Shown: piece after piece, positions 7,078 to 15,486 of the stretch
How positions within the stretch are numbered: the stretch's first letter is position 1
How the letters are laid out: the number at the start of each line of letters is the position of its first letter
Origin: a virus
Direction: 5' to 3' (one strand)
Virus record (IMG/VR): IMGVR_UViG_3300050138_000573
Coordinates: 1 to 64,000 of that record
DNA length: 64,000 nucleotides
Notes under the pieces: model-generated
Databases searched by the model: none
Told to the model about the DNA's origin: nothing
The model's input: only the letters and a program-made list of their open reading frames with translations
Made by a program: the position numbers and the translations under genes

Positions 7078-7629
7078 ATGAAAATCTACGCCAAGTGCTC
7101 CGCTGAGGTTCTGGCCAAAGTAAGCGCCATGATCGAAAAGTTTCACCCCACCCTGAGCGGTGTGGGTATCAAAATCGCCTGTCTGTCCGTTGCCAACACC
7201 GACGAAGATGAGCCGGCCCTGTTGCTGCACGGCTATCCCTGCGCGGCCGTCGTGCGGCTCCTGGGCGCGAAGGATCGCGTGCGCGGCATCGGTGACGCCG
7301 AGATCGTTTTCGACGAGGCGGTGTTCAATGACATGGAGGAGGCCGAACAGAATGCGCTCATCGACCACGAGCTCTGTCACCTCGACGTGAAGCGGAAGCC
7401 AAAGACCGGCAAGCCCATTTTCGATTGCTACAAGCGGCCGGCGCTCACGATGAAACTGCATGACCGGCAGTTCGGCTGGTTCGACGAGGTGGCGAAGCGC
7501 CACGGCTCCGCATCGCTGGAGTGCAAGCAGGCGATGGGCTTGGTGCTCTCGGGCAAGCAGGTCTATTTCAATTTCGACCTCAAAACGAAGCTGGGCGACG
7601 GCGTGAAAGCCGAAGTCAAGCTGATGTGA
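7078..7629 (+). CDS. Putative phage metallopeptidase (HExxH)
   Basis: 183 residues from ATG 7078; the frame is open to 6961 but the upstream part lies over the preceding gene. HELCH at residues 97-101 followed by Asp103 fits the zinc-binding HExxH of putative phage metallopeptidases, a family of short proteins whose catalytic domain is followed by a KP-rich loop and YxFG/GWFDE-like element, both visible here. The substrate is unknown; anti-host or late-processing roles are guesses. It overlaps the downstream HNH gene by one base (TGATG). Confidence 0.7.
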   Translation: MKIYAKCSAEVLAKVSAMIEKFHPTLSGVGIKIACLSVANTDEDEPALLLHGYPCAAVVRLLGAKDRVRGIGDAEIVFDEAVFNDMEEAEQNALIDHELCHLDVKRKPKTGKPIFDCYKRPALTMKLHDRQFGWFDEVAKRHGSASLECKQAMGLVLSGKQVYFNFDLKTKLGDGVKAEVKLM

Positions 7630-8234
7630 TGAAACACAGCCGCGGAGATTCGCATCCGATTCTGGACCTGTTTTTCTGGTCCTACGTGCACGAGCGCGAG
7701 AATTGGGTAACTGCTTCTGTTTTAAGGAAGCGCCGCGAGCGCAGCAATGAACTCCAAAAGGGCTACGCGATTACTGATCGAGCCAAACGAAATGCGCGTT
7801 TGCGTGATTACAATCGGCGCAATCCAGGCGCACGCAAAGCTCGCCGCGCTGCTTGGCGAATCGCGAATCCTGACAAGTGGCGCGTTTATCAAGCGCGGCA
7901 CATGGCGAAAAAACGCGCCGCAAATGTTCTGTTCCGACTCCAAGGCATCCTTGGTTGTCGCATTCGGGCCGCGCTGAACGGGTTTGGTGTGCGGAAAAGC
8001 AGTAGAACTTTCCAGATCCTCGGCTGCACGCCCCAATTCCTGCGTGGCTATCTTGAGCGCCAATTCAAGCCCGGTATGTCTTGGGATCGCCGTGGCGACA
8101 TTCATATCGATCATCGCAAGCCGCTCTCATCCGCGAAGAGCAAAGCGGAACTGATGCGGTTGTGTCACTACACGAATTTGCAGCCCCTCTGGCGTTGGGA
8201 AAACCTCGCCAAATCCGACAAATTTTCAGCCTAA
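7629..8234 (+). CDS. HNH endonuclease
   Basis: 201 residues. The N-terminal 110 residues are highly basic (Arg/Lys/Asn-rich) and likely bind DNA. The C-terminus carries the HNH core IHIDHRKPLSSAK followed by CHYTNLQPLWRWENLAKSD, the NLQPLW-x2-ENL-x-K ending typical of one class of phage HNH proteins. The start ATG 7629 overlaps the metallopeptidase stop. It belongs to a different subfamily from the zinc-knuckle HNH proteins at 2274, 10393 and 15013. Confidence 0.85.
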   Translation: MKHSRGDSHPILDLFFWSYVHERENWVTASVLRKRRERSNELQKGYAITDRAKRNARLRDYNRRNPGARKARRAAWRIANPDKWRVYQARHMAKKRAANVLFRLQGILGCRIRAALNGFGVRKSSRTFQILGCTPQFLRGYLERQFKPGMSWDRRGDIHIDHRKPLSSAKSKAELMRLCHYTNLQPLWRWENLAKSDKFSA

Positions 8235-8245
8235 CCAAAAATAAT

Positions 8246-9400
8246 ATGCCCGAAGAATCCTCACTCGCAGTTCAACCGGAGCCTTTTGTGAAGGCATCCA
8301 CGATCCTTGGCCATGCTCTCGGCATGGAAACCGGGATGCTCATCGACACGCTCAAGGCGCAGTTTTTCAAGAACGTGAAGCCCGAACAGGTGAGCGATGC
8401 GCAACTCGCCACGGTCATTGCGGTCGCGAATGCGCTGCGTCTCAATCCACTGCTACCAGGCCAGCTTTATCCGTATCCCGAACGGTCGGGCGGGGTCACA
8501 ATAATGCTCGGCCCTGACGGGATTTATACGCTCCTCGCGAACAATTCCGACATCGTGGCCACGAAGGAGGGCGGCCCCGCTTGGTGGGTGGAGCACGGGA
8601 AGGATGCGGCCGGCAAGGAGACATGCACCGCGTTCATCAACCATCGCATGAAGGGACTTCTCAAGAAAACCATTTGGGTTGATGAGTGGGTCGTGGCGAC
8701 AAATCCGAATTGGGCCTCAAGAAAAAAACATATGTCGGAAATCCGTGCGCTGAAACAATGCGCGCGCCAAGTGGTGCACGGCATCCCGCCAGACATGGAT
8801 GAGAAGCGGTTGGGCGACATGCTCAACGTCACTGAGTCCGATCAGCCCGAGACCGTGAAGCGCGCCGACGCCCCGCCCAAAGCCGCGACGACCGGCGCCG
8901 CTGCCGCCATGAAGGTGAAGATGGGAAAAACGCGCGGCAAAGAGGTCGAGGTCACGAATGTCGTCGAGGGGGATTTCCGCATGGACCCATCGAAGCTGGC
9001 CGAACCCGTCACCACGCTGGGCGACAAGGAATCGCGCACGTTCGTCTGCACTATCAACGAGTTCACGACCGCCTGGATCGACTCGGGGGGCGCCTCGCAT
9101 CCGTCCGTGCGCGTGACGCTCGACGGCGGATTCAAGGGCGCGGCTATTCACCTGGGCGGAGCGAAGGCAAATCCAGAGGAGGGCAAGCCGCCGGTCGCGG
9201 ATCCTACGTACCAGCTCGACAAACCTGTGGAGATCAAACTCACGGGCCGCGCGCGCAAGGCGAAGCTGGTCGATGGCAAAGAGGTGCCTCAGCCGGCGGC
9301 AATTCTGGTCGAGAGCGTGAAGATCGCGGAGGCTGCTGCGCCGGAAAAGCCGCCCGAGACTCCCGCGCCTGAACCCGCCAAGAACGAATCGGTGGACTGA
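8246..9400 (+). CDS. recT: RecT/Bet single-strand annealing protein
   Basis: 384 residues from ATG 8246, which follows AACCAAAAATAAT. The annealase core is recognisable: ANALRLNPLLPGQLYPYP corresponds to the GLNP-x-KEIYAFP region of Bet/RecT, followed by GPDGIYTLL and RALKQCARQVVHG. These proteins coat single-stranded DNA and promote annealing for recombination-dependent replication. The last 130 residues form an extra domain plus a Pro/Ala/Glu tail, longer than a typical 260-330 residue RecT. The exonuclease partner is probably the RecB/Cas4-type nuclease at 13025. Confidence 0.88.
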   Translation: MPEESSLAVQPEPFVKASTILGHALGMETGMLIDTLKAQFFKNVKPEQVSDAQLATVIAVANALRLNPLLPGQLYPYPERSGGVTIMLGPDGIYTLLANNSDIVATKEGGPAWWVEHGKDAAGKETCTAFINHRMKGLLKKTIWVDEWVVATNPNWASRKKHMSEIRALKQCARQVVHGIPPDMDEKRLGDMLNVTESDQPETVKRADAPPKAATTGAAAAMKVKMGKTRGKEVEVTNVVEGDFRMDPSKLAEPVTTLGDKESRTFVCTINEFTTAWIDSGGASHPSVRVTLDGGFKGAAIHLGGAKANPEEGKPPVADPTYQLDKPVEIKLTGRARKAKLVDGKEVPQPAAILVESVKIAEAAAPEKPPETPAPEPAKNESVD

Positions 9401-9570
9401 TGAAGTCACACGACAAGATGGCTTACGGGTGCCTTTGGCTCGCCCTGTGCATGCTCGCTGCCGCGGTCCTGATGCTGATAATCTGGGTCATCGCGCTCGG
9501 CTTTAGCGAATCATCCACGCCCCGGAAACACACCAATACCCATCACCGCTGGACCGCCTACTACTGCTGA
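9400..9570 (+). CDS. Single-span membrane protein, 56 aa
   Basis: One hydrophobic helix (about residues 9-34) and a His/Thr-rich tail (TPRKHTNTHHRW). Start overlaps the recT stop (TGATG). The next gene begins one base after its stop, so it sits inside the recombination unit, but I cannot assign a role. Confidence 0.55.
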   Translation: MKSHDKMAYGCLWLALCMLAAAVLMLIIWVIALGFSESSTPRKHTNTHHRWTAYYC

Positions 9571-9571
9571 C

Positions 9572-10396
9572 ATGAGCGAAGCCCTATTAGTCATCACGAA
9601 GCCGATCCCGACTCCGATGGAGTTGGTGCCCGGCTCTTTCGTCGCCGACTTGGCCGACGCCGAGGCGATGGTCGCAAAGCTGGTCATCAGCGACGCCTCC
9701 ACCGCCCAAGCCGCCGCCTATCTCCAACAGCGGCTCACGAAGGCCGGCACGGCGCTCGAGAAAGCGCGCGCTGACCTGAAGGCGCCACTTCTGGTTGCCG
9801 GCAAGCTGATCGACGAGACGGCCAAGGGCCCAGCCCTGCGCATCGAAGCGTGCAAGACCACGCTCAAGCGCGCCCAGGTGGCCTACGATGAGGAGCAACG
9901 CCGCATTGCCGCCGAAACCGAGAAGAAGCGCCAGGCCGAGATCCGGGCCGCCGAGGAAGTGCGCCTGAAGGAACTGAAGCGGCTGCAGGACATCGCGGAT
10001 GCCGAGGCCCGCGAAAACAAGCGGATCGCCGACGAACTCGCGGCGAAGACGCCCTACATCGGCCCGAAGGATGCCGAGGACGACCTCGACCTGGCCGACG
10101 ACACGCCGCCGCCGATCGAAAAGACCGAGACCCAGAAGGCGATCGAGGCGCTGAAGTACGCGCCGCTACCTGTGGCGCCGGCTGTGGTGCAACCGAAGAC
10201 GCAAGGACTCGCGTTTCGCACCACGCTCAAGATCGCGAGCGTGGACGTGAACCTGCTGCCGGAGACCTTTGTCACGAAGACGGCGAACCTAGTCGCCCTG
10301 CGGGCGGTTTACACGTCCCCTTGGAAAGAGGGGCAGGTGCTGCCGGAGTGTCCTGGCGTGAAGTTTGAGGTCGAACGGAATCCGATCACCCGATGA
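9572..10396 (+). CDS. Coiled-coil protein next to RecT
   Basis: 274 residues. An N-terminal domain (1-55), a long charged coiled coil (about 55-165, with runs of EEQRRIAAETEKKRQAEIRA type), a linker and a beta-rich C-terminal domain ending VKFEVERNP. The layout resembles DUF1351-like or nuclease-inhibitor-like partners that sit beside phage annealing proteins, but similarity is by architecture only. It overlaps the next gene by ATGA. Confidence 0.6.
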   Translation: MSEALLVITKPIPTPMELVPGSFVADLADAEAMVAKLVISDASTAQAAAYLQQRLTKAGTALEKARADLKAPLLVAGKLIDETAKGPALRIEACKTTLKRAQVAYDEEQRRIAAETEKKRQAEIRAAEEVRLKELKRLQDIADAEARENKRIADELAAKTPYIGPKDAEDDLDLADDTPPPIEKTETQKAIEALKYAPLPVAPAVVQPKTQGLAFRTTLKIASVDVNLLPETFVTKTANLVALRAVYTSPWKEGQVLPECPGVKFEVERNPITR

Positions 10397-10845
10397 CTCC
10401 CGACCCCGTACCGCCCGCCCCCGTCCGCGCCGACACGCAAGAGCTTGTGGCAACTCCATGCATCTTCCGCCCCGGTCGATTCGCGGGCGACGGCAAGAGC
10501 TACAGTCGGTCAGAGCGCAACGGCATCAAAGTGCCGACCCATAAAATGATTTACGAGGGCAAGTTCGGTTCTGTCCCTCACGGGCTAAACGTCTGTCACC
10601 GCTGCAACAACAAGGGGTGCATTAACATCGATCACCTATATTTGGCGACGCAGAGCCAAAACATTCGCGACGCCTACCGCGACGGAGTTGCTATAAGTGG
10701 CAACACAAAGAAGACCAAATGCACGCGCTGCGGCGGACCGTATGAGTACAAAAAGAACGGCAAACGATTCTGTCGGCAGTGCGCGGCAATTCACACCGCC
10801 AAGTATCGAGCAAAACGGCGGATGGCCACACGAGGTGAATTATGA
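10393..10845 (+). CDS. HNH homing endonuclease with zinc ribbon
   Basis: 150 residues. HKMIYEGKFGSVPHGLNVCH-type core, then RCNNKGCINIDHLYLATQSQN with the HNH Asn and His, and a C-terminal CxxC...CxxC zinc ribbon (KCTRCGG, FCRQCA). It is fitted between two genes by ATGA overlaps at both ends (10393 and 10842), so insertion left the operon translationally continuous. Arg/Lys-rich C-terminus likely contacts DNA. Confidence 0.88.
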   Translation: MTPDPVPPAPVRADTQELVATPCIFRPGRFAGDGKSYSRSERNGIKVPTHKMIYEGKFGSVPHGLNVCHRCNNKGCINIDHLYLATQSQNIRDAYRDGVAISGNTKKTKCTRCGGPYEYKKNGKRFCRQCAAIHTAKYRAKRRMATRGEL

Positions 10846-11555
10846 ACCTACCACTAGAGTCCCGCAACACGGTTGGATGCTCGGCTGAAGAAATCCAGCT
10901 CCACGTTTTCGCCTGCCACGAAGAAATACACCGCCTGAAGGCCGCCCTGACCGCGCAACAAGGGCTGCCCGAGGTGGTGGCGGAGCTAGAGGTGGAGCGA
11001 ATGAAAGCGGCTGCCGTGATGACCGCGAGCATTCAGAACACCGAGCGCACCGTCAAAGACCGCATCACACAGGGACACCCGTACTGGTCGCAGGGTTACG
11101 CCGACGTTTGCCGAGCGGTAGACCGGGAGATGGAGCTACGTGCCGAGCGCGACGACCTCCGCTCCAAACTGGCGGAGAGCGAGAAGGAGGTGGAGCAACT
11201 CAAAGGTGCCATCGCTCTCGGGCAATATAACTGCGACGCGGTTTACGATGATTTGCGCGATGAGCGAGACTTGGCGCGGGCAGAGACGGCGGCACTCAAG
11301 TTCACCATCGTCACCACCATCGGCGGGACGGTCGAAGGCGCACCGACTCACGAACTCAACTACCTGCAACGGTTACGCGAGCTAGTCGCCACCGAGCAGG
11401 AGCGCGACGCCGCCGTTGCTGCCTTGAGGGTGATTCGGGGGCCGCTCGCCGAGTACGTTCACGGCGACGAGGAGATTCCGCCCCACAAGCTCAACGACAT
11501 GCTGACCATCTGCGACCACGCCCTCGCCGCCACGCCTAACAAGGGGGAGAAGTAG
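10842..11555 (+). CDS. Coiled-coil hypothetical protein
   Basis: 237 residues, dominated by heptads (about residues 85-125, DLRSKLAESEKEVEQLKGA) and ending in an acidic helix with HDEEIPPHKLNDML-like sequence. Phage early proteins with such mixed coiled coils are common and uncharacterised. The ATGA overlap at 10842 couples it to the HNH gene; the methylase starts directly after its stop. Confidence 0.62.
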   Translation: MNLPLESRNTVGCSAEEIQLHVFACHEEIHRLKAALTAQQGLPEVVAELEVERMKAAAVMTASIQNTERTVKDRITQGHPYWSQGYADVCRAVDREMELRAERDDLRSKLAESEKEVEQLKGAIALGQYNCDAVYDDLRDERDLARAETAALKFTIVTTIGGTVEGAPTHELNYLQRLRELVATEQERDAAVAALRVIRGPLAEYVHGDEEIPPHKLNDMLTICDHALAATPNKGEK

Positions 11556-12233
11556 ATGAGCGCGATGGCCGTTCACTATTCCTCTGCGACGGATCTTTGG
11601 GAGACTCCGCAGGCGTTCTTCGATGAACTAAACGCCATATTCGGTTTCGGGTTAGACGTGTGCGCAACGCCGGAGAACGCGAAATGCCCGCGCTATTTCA
11701 CCAAGGAGACGGATGGGCTTGCCCAAGAGTGGAAGGGCGTTTGCTGGATGAACCCGCCTTATGGCCGAGAAATCGGTCAATGGATGGCCAAGGCGTACCG
11801 GTCGGCCCTGTCCGGCGCTACTGTCGTCTGTCTCGTGCCGGCCCGCACCGATACCGTTTGGTGGCACGATTATGCCGCAAAGGGCGAAGTGCGCTTCGTT
11901 AAAGGGCGGCTCAAGTTTGGCGATGCCAAGAACTCAGCTCCGTTTCCATCTGCCGTTATTGTTTTCAGACCCCCCATGATGAGACCAGAAATCTATAAAT
12001 TGTTATCCGATAACCGGCCCCTGCCAAGTGGCACTCGCATCAAGACAACATACGGCGGCGTCTACACGGGCGGCGACCACGCTCTCTTGCCCGCTGCGCT
12101 GGAGTCCGCGAACAGATGCCCGAACCACCTGAGCGACTATTGCCCGTTTTGGATTCTCGGATGGAAAGACCTTCACAACGATCTATTCATCCCCGACTCA
12201 GTACTGTCTAGTCGTAACCCAACTCATTCATGA
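11556..12233 (+). CDS. Phage Dam-type N6-adenine methyltransferase
   Basis: 225 residues. The family hallmarks are ATDLWETPQAFFDELN at the start, FGLDVCATPENAKC, the catalytic motif IV NPPYG (Asn66-Tyr69), a PARTDTVWWHDY segment and RFVKGRLKFG. These match the phage DNA N-6-adenine-methyltransferase family, which transfers methyl from SAM to adenine and often protects phage DNA. About 70 residues after the catalytic domain (IYKLLSDNRPL to the end) are an extension I do not recognise. ATG 11565 is an alternative start. Confidence 0.88.
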   Translation: MSAMAVHYSSATDLWETPQAFFDELNAIFGFGLDVCATPENAKCPRYFTKETDGLAQEWKGVCWMNPPYGREIGQWMAKAYRSALSGATVVCLVPARTDTVWWHDYAAKGEVRFVKGRLKFGDAKNSAPFPSAVIVFRPPMMRPEIYKLLSDNRPLPSGTRIKTTYGGVYTGGDHALLPAALESANRCPNHLSDYCPFWILGWKDLHNDLFIPDSVLSSRNPTHS

Positions 12234-12433
12234 AAGACTCACCCACCCCGCCACGCAGTGAGCCTGCGCCCAAGGTCCAAGCACCGCCCCCGCCTGAGCC
12301 GCCGGAGTGTACGAAGGACAACTGCCGCAACTGCCCGAACATGAAGTCGACCGTTTCGACTTGGGATTGGGAACGGTACGAGTGCCCGGTGTGCGGGCTG
12401 ACCTACAAGATCTACGAGGAGGATATGAAATGA
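12230..12433 (+). CDS. Zinc-ribbon-like small protein
   Basis: 67 residues with a proline-rich first third and six Cys: CTKDNCRNC then, after a 16-residue spacer, ECPVCG. The CxxxxCxxC and CxxC pairs suggest one zinc site. Possibly a nucleic-acid or protein adaptor. Overlaps flanking genes by 4 bp at both ends. Confidence 0.62.
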   Translation: MKDSPTPPRSEPAPKVQAPPPPEPPECTKDNCRNCPNMKSTVSTWDWERYECPVCGLTYKIYEEDMK

Positions 12434-12816
12434 CCTTCAAACAAGCTCAGCAGGCTGGTGTCGTGGGTATGATGCCGCACGACCCGCCCGCCCCTGCCAG
12501 CGAAGGCCGTAGCGAGGAGCTGCGGAAACAGATAAAGGGCTGTCTGGCGGACCTTGTGCTGGAGGACCAATCGACCATCGAAGAGACAGCGGACGACATC
12601 CTCGCCCTGCTCGCCGCCCACTACCCGGGCGCGGGGGTGGAGAGCGCGAGGCTCGATTGGCTGGAGAACTACTGGATTCGCCTCAATGATGATCCGGTCG
12701 TCTATGGGTGGAAATCCCAAGGCGGAGCCAATATGGCCGACCTACGCCAAGCCATCGACGCAGCCATGGCCCAGAGCGCCGGGCGGGACGACGGCAGGGG
12801 AGGGAAGGCGGAATGA
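12430..12816 (+). CDS. Hypothetical early protein, 128 aa
   Basis: The start ATG 12430 is fixed by overlap with the zinc-ribbon gene. A helical region (SEELRKQIKGCLADLVLE) and a C-terminal ARLDWLENYW ... DLRQAIDAAMAQ pattern, which I recall from many short phage proteins without known function. No catalytic motif. Confidence 0.62.
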   Translation: MTFKQAQQAGVVGMMPHDPPAPASEGRSEELRKQIKGCLADLVLEDQSTIEETADDILALLAAHYPGAGVESARLDWLENYWIRLNDDPVVYGWKSQGGANMADLRQAIDAAMAQSAGRDDGRGGKAE

Positions 12817-13028
12817 ACGCTGACGTGGATCGTGAGCGGGAGGCCACATATTTTGCAATGCACCTACTCGTTCCAACGGTCATGTTGCGCGCAGAACTCA
12901 ACAAACTGGGAGGTCTCGATGTCGTTGACGACGATGACAAAACCCTGCGCGAACTCGCCCGTAAATTCAAAGTGAGCAAAACAATCATCGCTTTTCGTAT
13001 TGCCGAGGAAGCCACCAAATCGCGATGA
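12813..13028 (+). CDS. ImmA/IrrE-like fragment lacking HExxH
   Basis: 71 residues. EREATYFAMHLLVPTVMLRAEL followed by ELARKFKVSKTIIAFRI matches the second half of ImmA/IrrE proteases, where ExEA(N)xFA-x-LL-P supplies the third zinc ligand and LAxxFxVS packs the core. The first half with HExxH is absent here and in the upstream genes. It is therefore unlikely to be a protease on its own. ATGA and GTGA-like overlaps on both sides argue it is a maintained gene, not random debris. Confidence 0.6.
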   Translation: MNADVDREREATYFAMHLLVPTVMLRAELNKLGGLDVVDDDDKTLRELARKFKVSKTIIAFRIAEEATKSR

Positions 13029-14215
13029 AACCGCGTATTCGCGCCAGCTCCTTACCCCAGTTGCTCAACTGCCACGGCAGCAGGACGCTGATCCCGCTCG
13101 TGAAAAAGCGTGAGGGTGGCGAGGGATGGGAGGGGACGATGGGGCATTGGACGGTGGCTGACCGGCTGATAAAAGAAAGCGGCGCCAAGACGCCAACAGA
13201 CTTCCTTTCAAAGCCTGACGTGCCCGAAGGCTACACGCTGCCAAAGATGAGCGAATGGGTAGCCCCGTGGATTCTGCGCCAGGTGGCCGAGGATTTCCCG
13301 CCGACTTACGCCCTCGAGGTCGAGGGCTATTTCGAGGCGGAGTTCGATCGTTTCATCCTGACCGGCCGCATGGACATCAACGGCGTCAACGCCGAGGGCA
13401 CGGATTTCATCGGCGCTGATGAGAAATGGGGTTACAAGCCGGTGATCGCCGCCGATCTCAACGACCAGATCCTTGGTTACCTCGGGCTCGCGAAAAAGAA
13501 TTACCCAAAGCTCACCAGCGCGAAATTCAAACTCTACCAGCCGCGCAACTCCGAAGAGGACGGGTTTCAACGCGTGTCATCCGTGTCGCTCGACGGCGAG
13601 CAGTTGAATGATTGTGTCACTTTTCTCAATGATCGCATCAATGCCGCGCTCGACGACCCGATGACCGTCAACTCGGGCATGCTGCAGTGCTCCTGGTGCC
13701 CAGCGGCCGCCGCTCGTCTCATTGACGGCGAAGGCTCCCTTGTCTGCCCTGCTATCCGCCAAGAATTTGAAAACATGAAAGCCATCCTCACCCCTCAATT
13801 TCTCGCCACAATCAAGACTGACGCGCCCGACGCGACGCTGGTCGATCTCCTCATTGCCTCGCGCACCGTCAACCGCGCCGTCGAGGACGTGGAGGCGATC
13901 CTGCATGAGCGGCTCGCGGCCAATGGCAGCGCCACGGCCACGGACGGCACGCGCGTCACGCAGAAGATCACAGGCGGTGCCTACAAGGTCACGAATCCCG
14001 AGGGCGCGTGGGAAGCGGTCAACAGTCTCGTGCCGCCGGCGCGCATGCCGTTCGTCGTGAAGTATTCGACCACGGAAATCGTTGATGAGATCGCCGATGC
14101 TCAGAAGATCCCAAAGGGCGGAAAGGCTGCGGTCACTGGAAAAACAGTGTTCGACTCTGTGGTGAGACCGCACATGGAACAGTCGCAGAGAAAGCTGTTC
14201 GTTTTTGCCCCATGA
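13025..14215 (+). CDS. DUF2800/RecB-Cas4-type PD-(D/E)xK nuclease
   Basis: 396 residues. Conserved elements in order: RASSLPQLLNCHGSR (15-20), an EGTMGHWTVAD segment with His41, GRMD with Asp117, then Asp132-Glu-Lys134 as the (D/E)xK pair, and a CSWCPAAA cysteine motif near residue 220. This arrangement is that of DUF2800 proteins in the RecB/Cas4 nuclease superfamily. Such nucleases commonly partner phage RecT, here 4 kb upstream in the same operon, to resect ends for annealing. A C-terminal domain (about 255-396) follows. Confidence 0.82.
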   Translation: MKPRIRASSLPQLLNCHGSRTLIPLVKKREGGEGWEGTMGHWTVADRLIKESGAKTPTDFLSKPDVPEGYTLPKMSEWVAPWILRQVAEDFPPTYALEVEGYFEAEFDRFILTGRMDINGVNAEGTDFIGADEKWGYKPVIAADLNDQILGYLGLAKKNYPKLTSAKFKLYQPRNSEEDGFQRVSSVSLDGEQLNDCVTFLNDRINAALDDPMTVNSGMLQCSWCPAAAARLIDGEGSLVCPAIRQEFENMKAILTPQFLATIKTDAPDATLVDLLIASRTVNRAVEDVEAILHERLAANGSATATDGTRVTQKITGGAYKVTNPEGAWEAVNSLVPPARMPFVVKYSTTEIVDEIADAQKIPKGGKAAVTGKTVFDSVVRPHMEQSQRKLFVFAP

Positions 14216-14598
14216 GCGATTGGATCTACAAAATCTTCGCGCGACGCCTTGAGGACCGCGACGTTTTTCAAATCGGCGATGGGCTGAGAGCGAGTTCCCC
14301 TCCGCGCATCGAGACATTGGCTGCGGAATTTGGAGAGAATTGGCAGGTCTGGGCAGTGGCCTTCCCGGCCGAACACCCGCACGCTCAACTTCAACGCCGG
14401 CTCAACTCCCGTGCGATCCACGCCCGCGCCATGACTGCTTCCGGCCGCCGCAAGGCCGATGGCGATTTCCTGCTCAACGACATCAAGATCAAGCACGCCG
14501 AGCGCGCGAGCATCAACGACCTGCTTTCGCGACCGCAGAAACGTGAGGCAATTCAACCCGCGCTCCTCGCGCCGCCTGCGCCGCCTGATGAAATCTAG
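14212..14598 (+). CDS. Hypothetical protein, 128 aa
   Basis: Starts MSDWIYKIFARRLEDRD and contains FGENWQVWAVAFPAEHPHAQ, with a helical C-terminus (NDIKIKHAERASINDLL) and a Pro/Ala tail. The last 11 bases overlap the nuclease gene at 14588. No family recognised; context suggests a recombination accessory. Confidence 0.58.
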   Translation: MSDWIYKIFARRLEDRDVFQIGDGLRASSPPRIETLAAEFGENWQVWAVAFPAEHPHAQLQRRLNSRAIHARAMTASGRRKADGDFLLNDIKIKHAERASINDLLSRPQKREAIQPALLAPPAPPDEI

Positions 14599-15016
14599 CG
14601 GCATACCATTCGCCAAACTTCCTGCACGTGTGCAGAAACTCGTGCTGGCGCAGGATGCGAAGCCTGTAGTGCCGACACCGAATCTGGACAGGATGATCCG
14701 GCAGAGCAGCGGGACCGCAGTGCAGGTTCCTGTTGGGCATTTCGCCGCATTTGGGCTGCCAGAACCAGAGAGAGAACACCGTTTTGATCCTCCGAGGAAA
14801 TGGCGATTCGACTTCGCGTGGCCCACAAAAAAAATAGCCCTTGAGGTCGAGGGGGGAGTCTGGACGGGAGGGCGCCATACGCGCGGCGGAGGCTTCATGA
14901 AGGACATGGAGAAATACAACCAAGCGGCTATTATCGGTTGGAGGGTTGTCCGCTGTGTGCCAAGTGAGGTGAAAGGTCTTGCTACCATTGCGATGATTGA
15001 AAGACTCCTCGCATGA
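14588..15016 (+). CDS. DUF559/Vsr-like PD-(D/E)xK nuclease
   Basis: 142 residues from ATG 14588. The catalytic block is RKWRFDFAWPTKKIALEVEGG (Asp75, Glu86, Glu88) followed by HTRGGGF, an EKYNQA helix and GWRVVRC. This is the compact nuclease found in many phages next to recombination genes, related to DUF559 and VRR-type endonucleases; branched-DNA or mismatch cleavage has been proposed for relatives. It overlaps the preceding gene by 11 bp and the next HNH gene by ATGA. Confidence 0.75.
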   Translation: MKSSGIPFAKLPARVQKLVLAQDAKPVVPTPNLDRMIRQSSGTAVQVPVGHFAAFGLPEPEREHRFDPPRKWRFDFAWPTKKIALEVEGGVWTGGRHTRGGGFMKDMEKYNQAAIIGWRVVRCVPSEVKGLATIAMIERLLA

Positions 15017-15486
15017 ACCCCAAGGCGTTTCGTGAGAGATTGATCGAAAGATTTATGCGCCGAGTGCGGAAGACCAAAAAGTGCTGGATATGGATGGGTT
15101 CGCTAAATAAAGGTTACGGGAAATTCACCATAGGCAGAAAGAACGTGGCTGCACATCGGTTCTCGTATGAACACTTCATAGGTAAAATGCCGCGCGGCTT
15201 GGTGACGCACCATAACTGCTTCAATACGCGCTGCGTCAACCCGAAGCATCTTGAGGCAGTTACCCAACGAGAAAATTTGATGCGATCTGACACTTTCCAA
15301 GCTAGGAACGCCGCAAAAACGCACTGCATTCACGGGCATCCGCTTAGCGGGGCGAATCTTCTCAAAAGGAAAAACGCTCGTGGATGCCGGGAGTGCAGCC
15401 TCGTAGCGAAAGAGCACAAGCGGCGCAAAGAAGGCCGCAAGGTTCGAGGCCGCTACCTGACGTTTGTAGAAAAAAAGCTACCATGA
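15013..15486 (+). CDS. HNH homing endonuclease (HNH_3 type)
   Basis: 157 residues. KTKKCWIWMGSLNKGYGKF opens an HNH_3 domain; AHRFSYEHFIGKMPRGL, HHNCFNTRCVNPKHLEAVT and the AKTHCIHGHPLSGANL zinc-knuckle follow, ending in a basic tail. Paralogous to the protein at 2274. It sits seamlessly between the DUF559-like nuclease and the lysozyme-like gene with ATGA overlaps at 15013 and 15483. Confidence 0.9.
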   Translation: MNPKAFRERLIERFMRRVRKTKKCWIWMGSLNKGYGKFTIGRKNVAAHRFSYEHFIGKMPRGLVTHHNCFNTRCVNPKHLEAVTQRENLMRSDTFQARNAAKTHCIHGHPLSGANLLKRKNARGCRECSLVAKEHKRRKEGRKVRGRYLTFVEKKLP

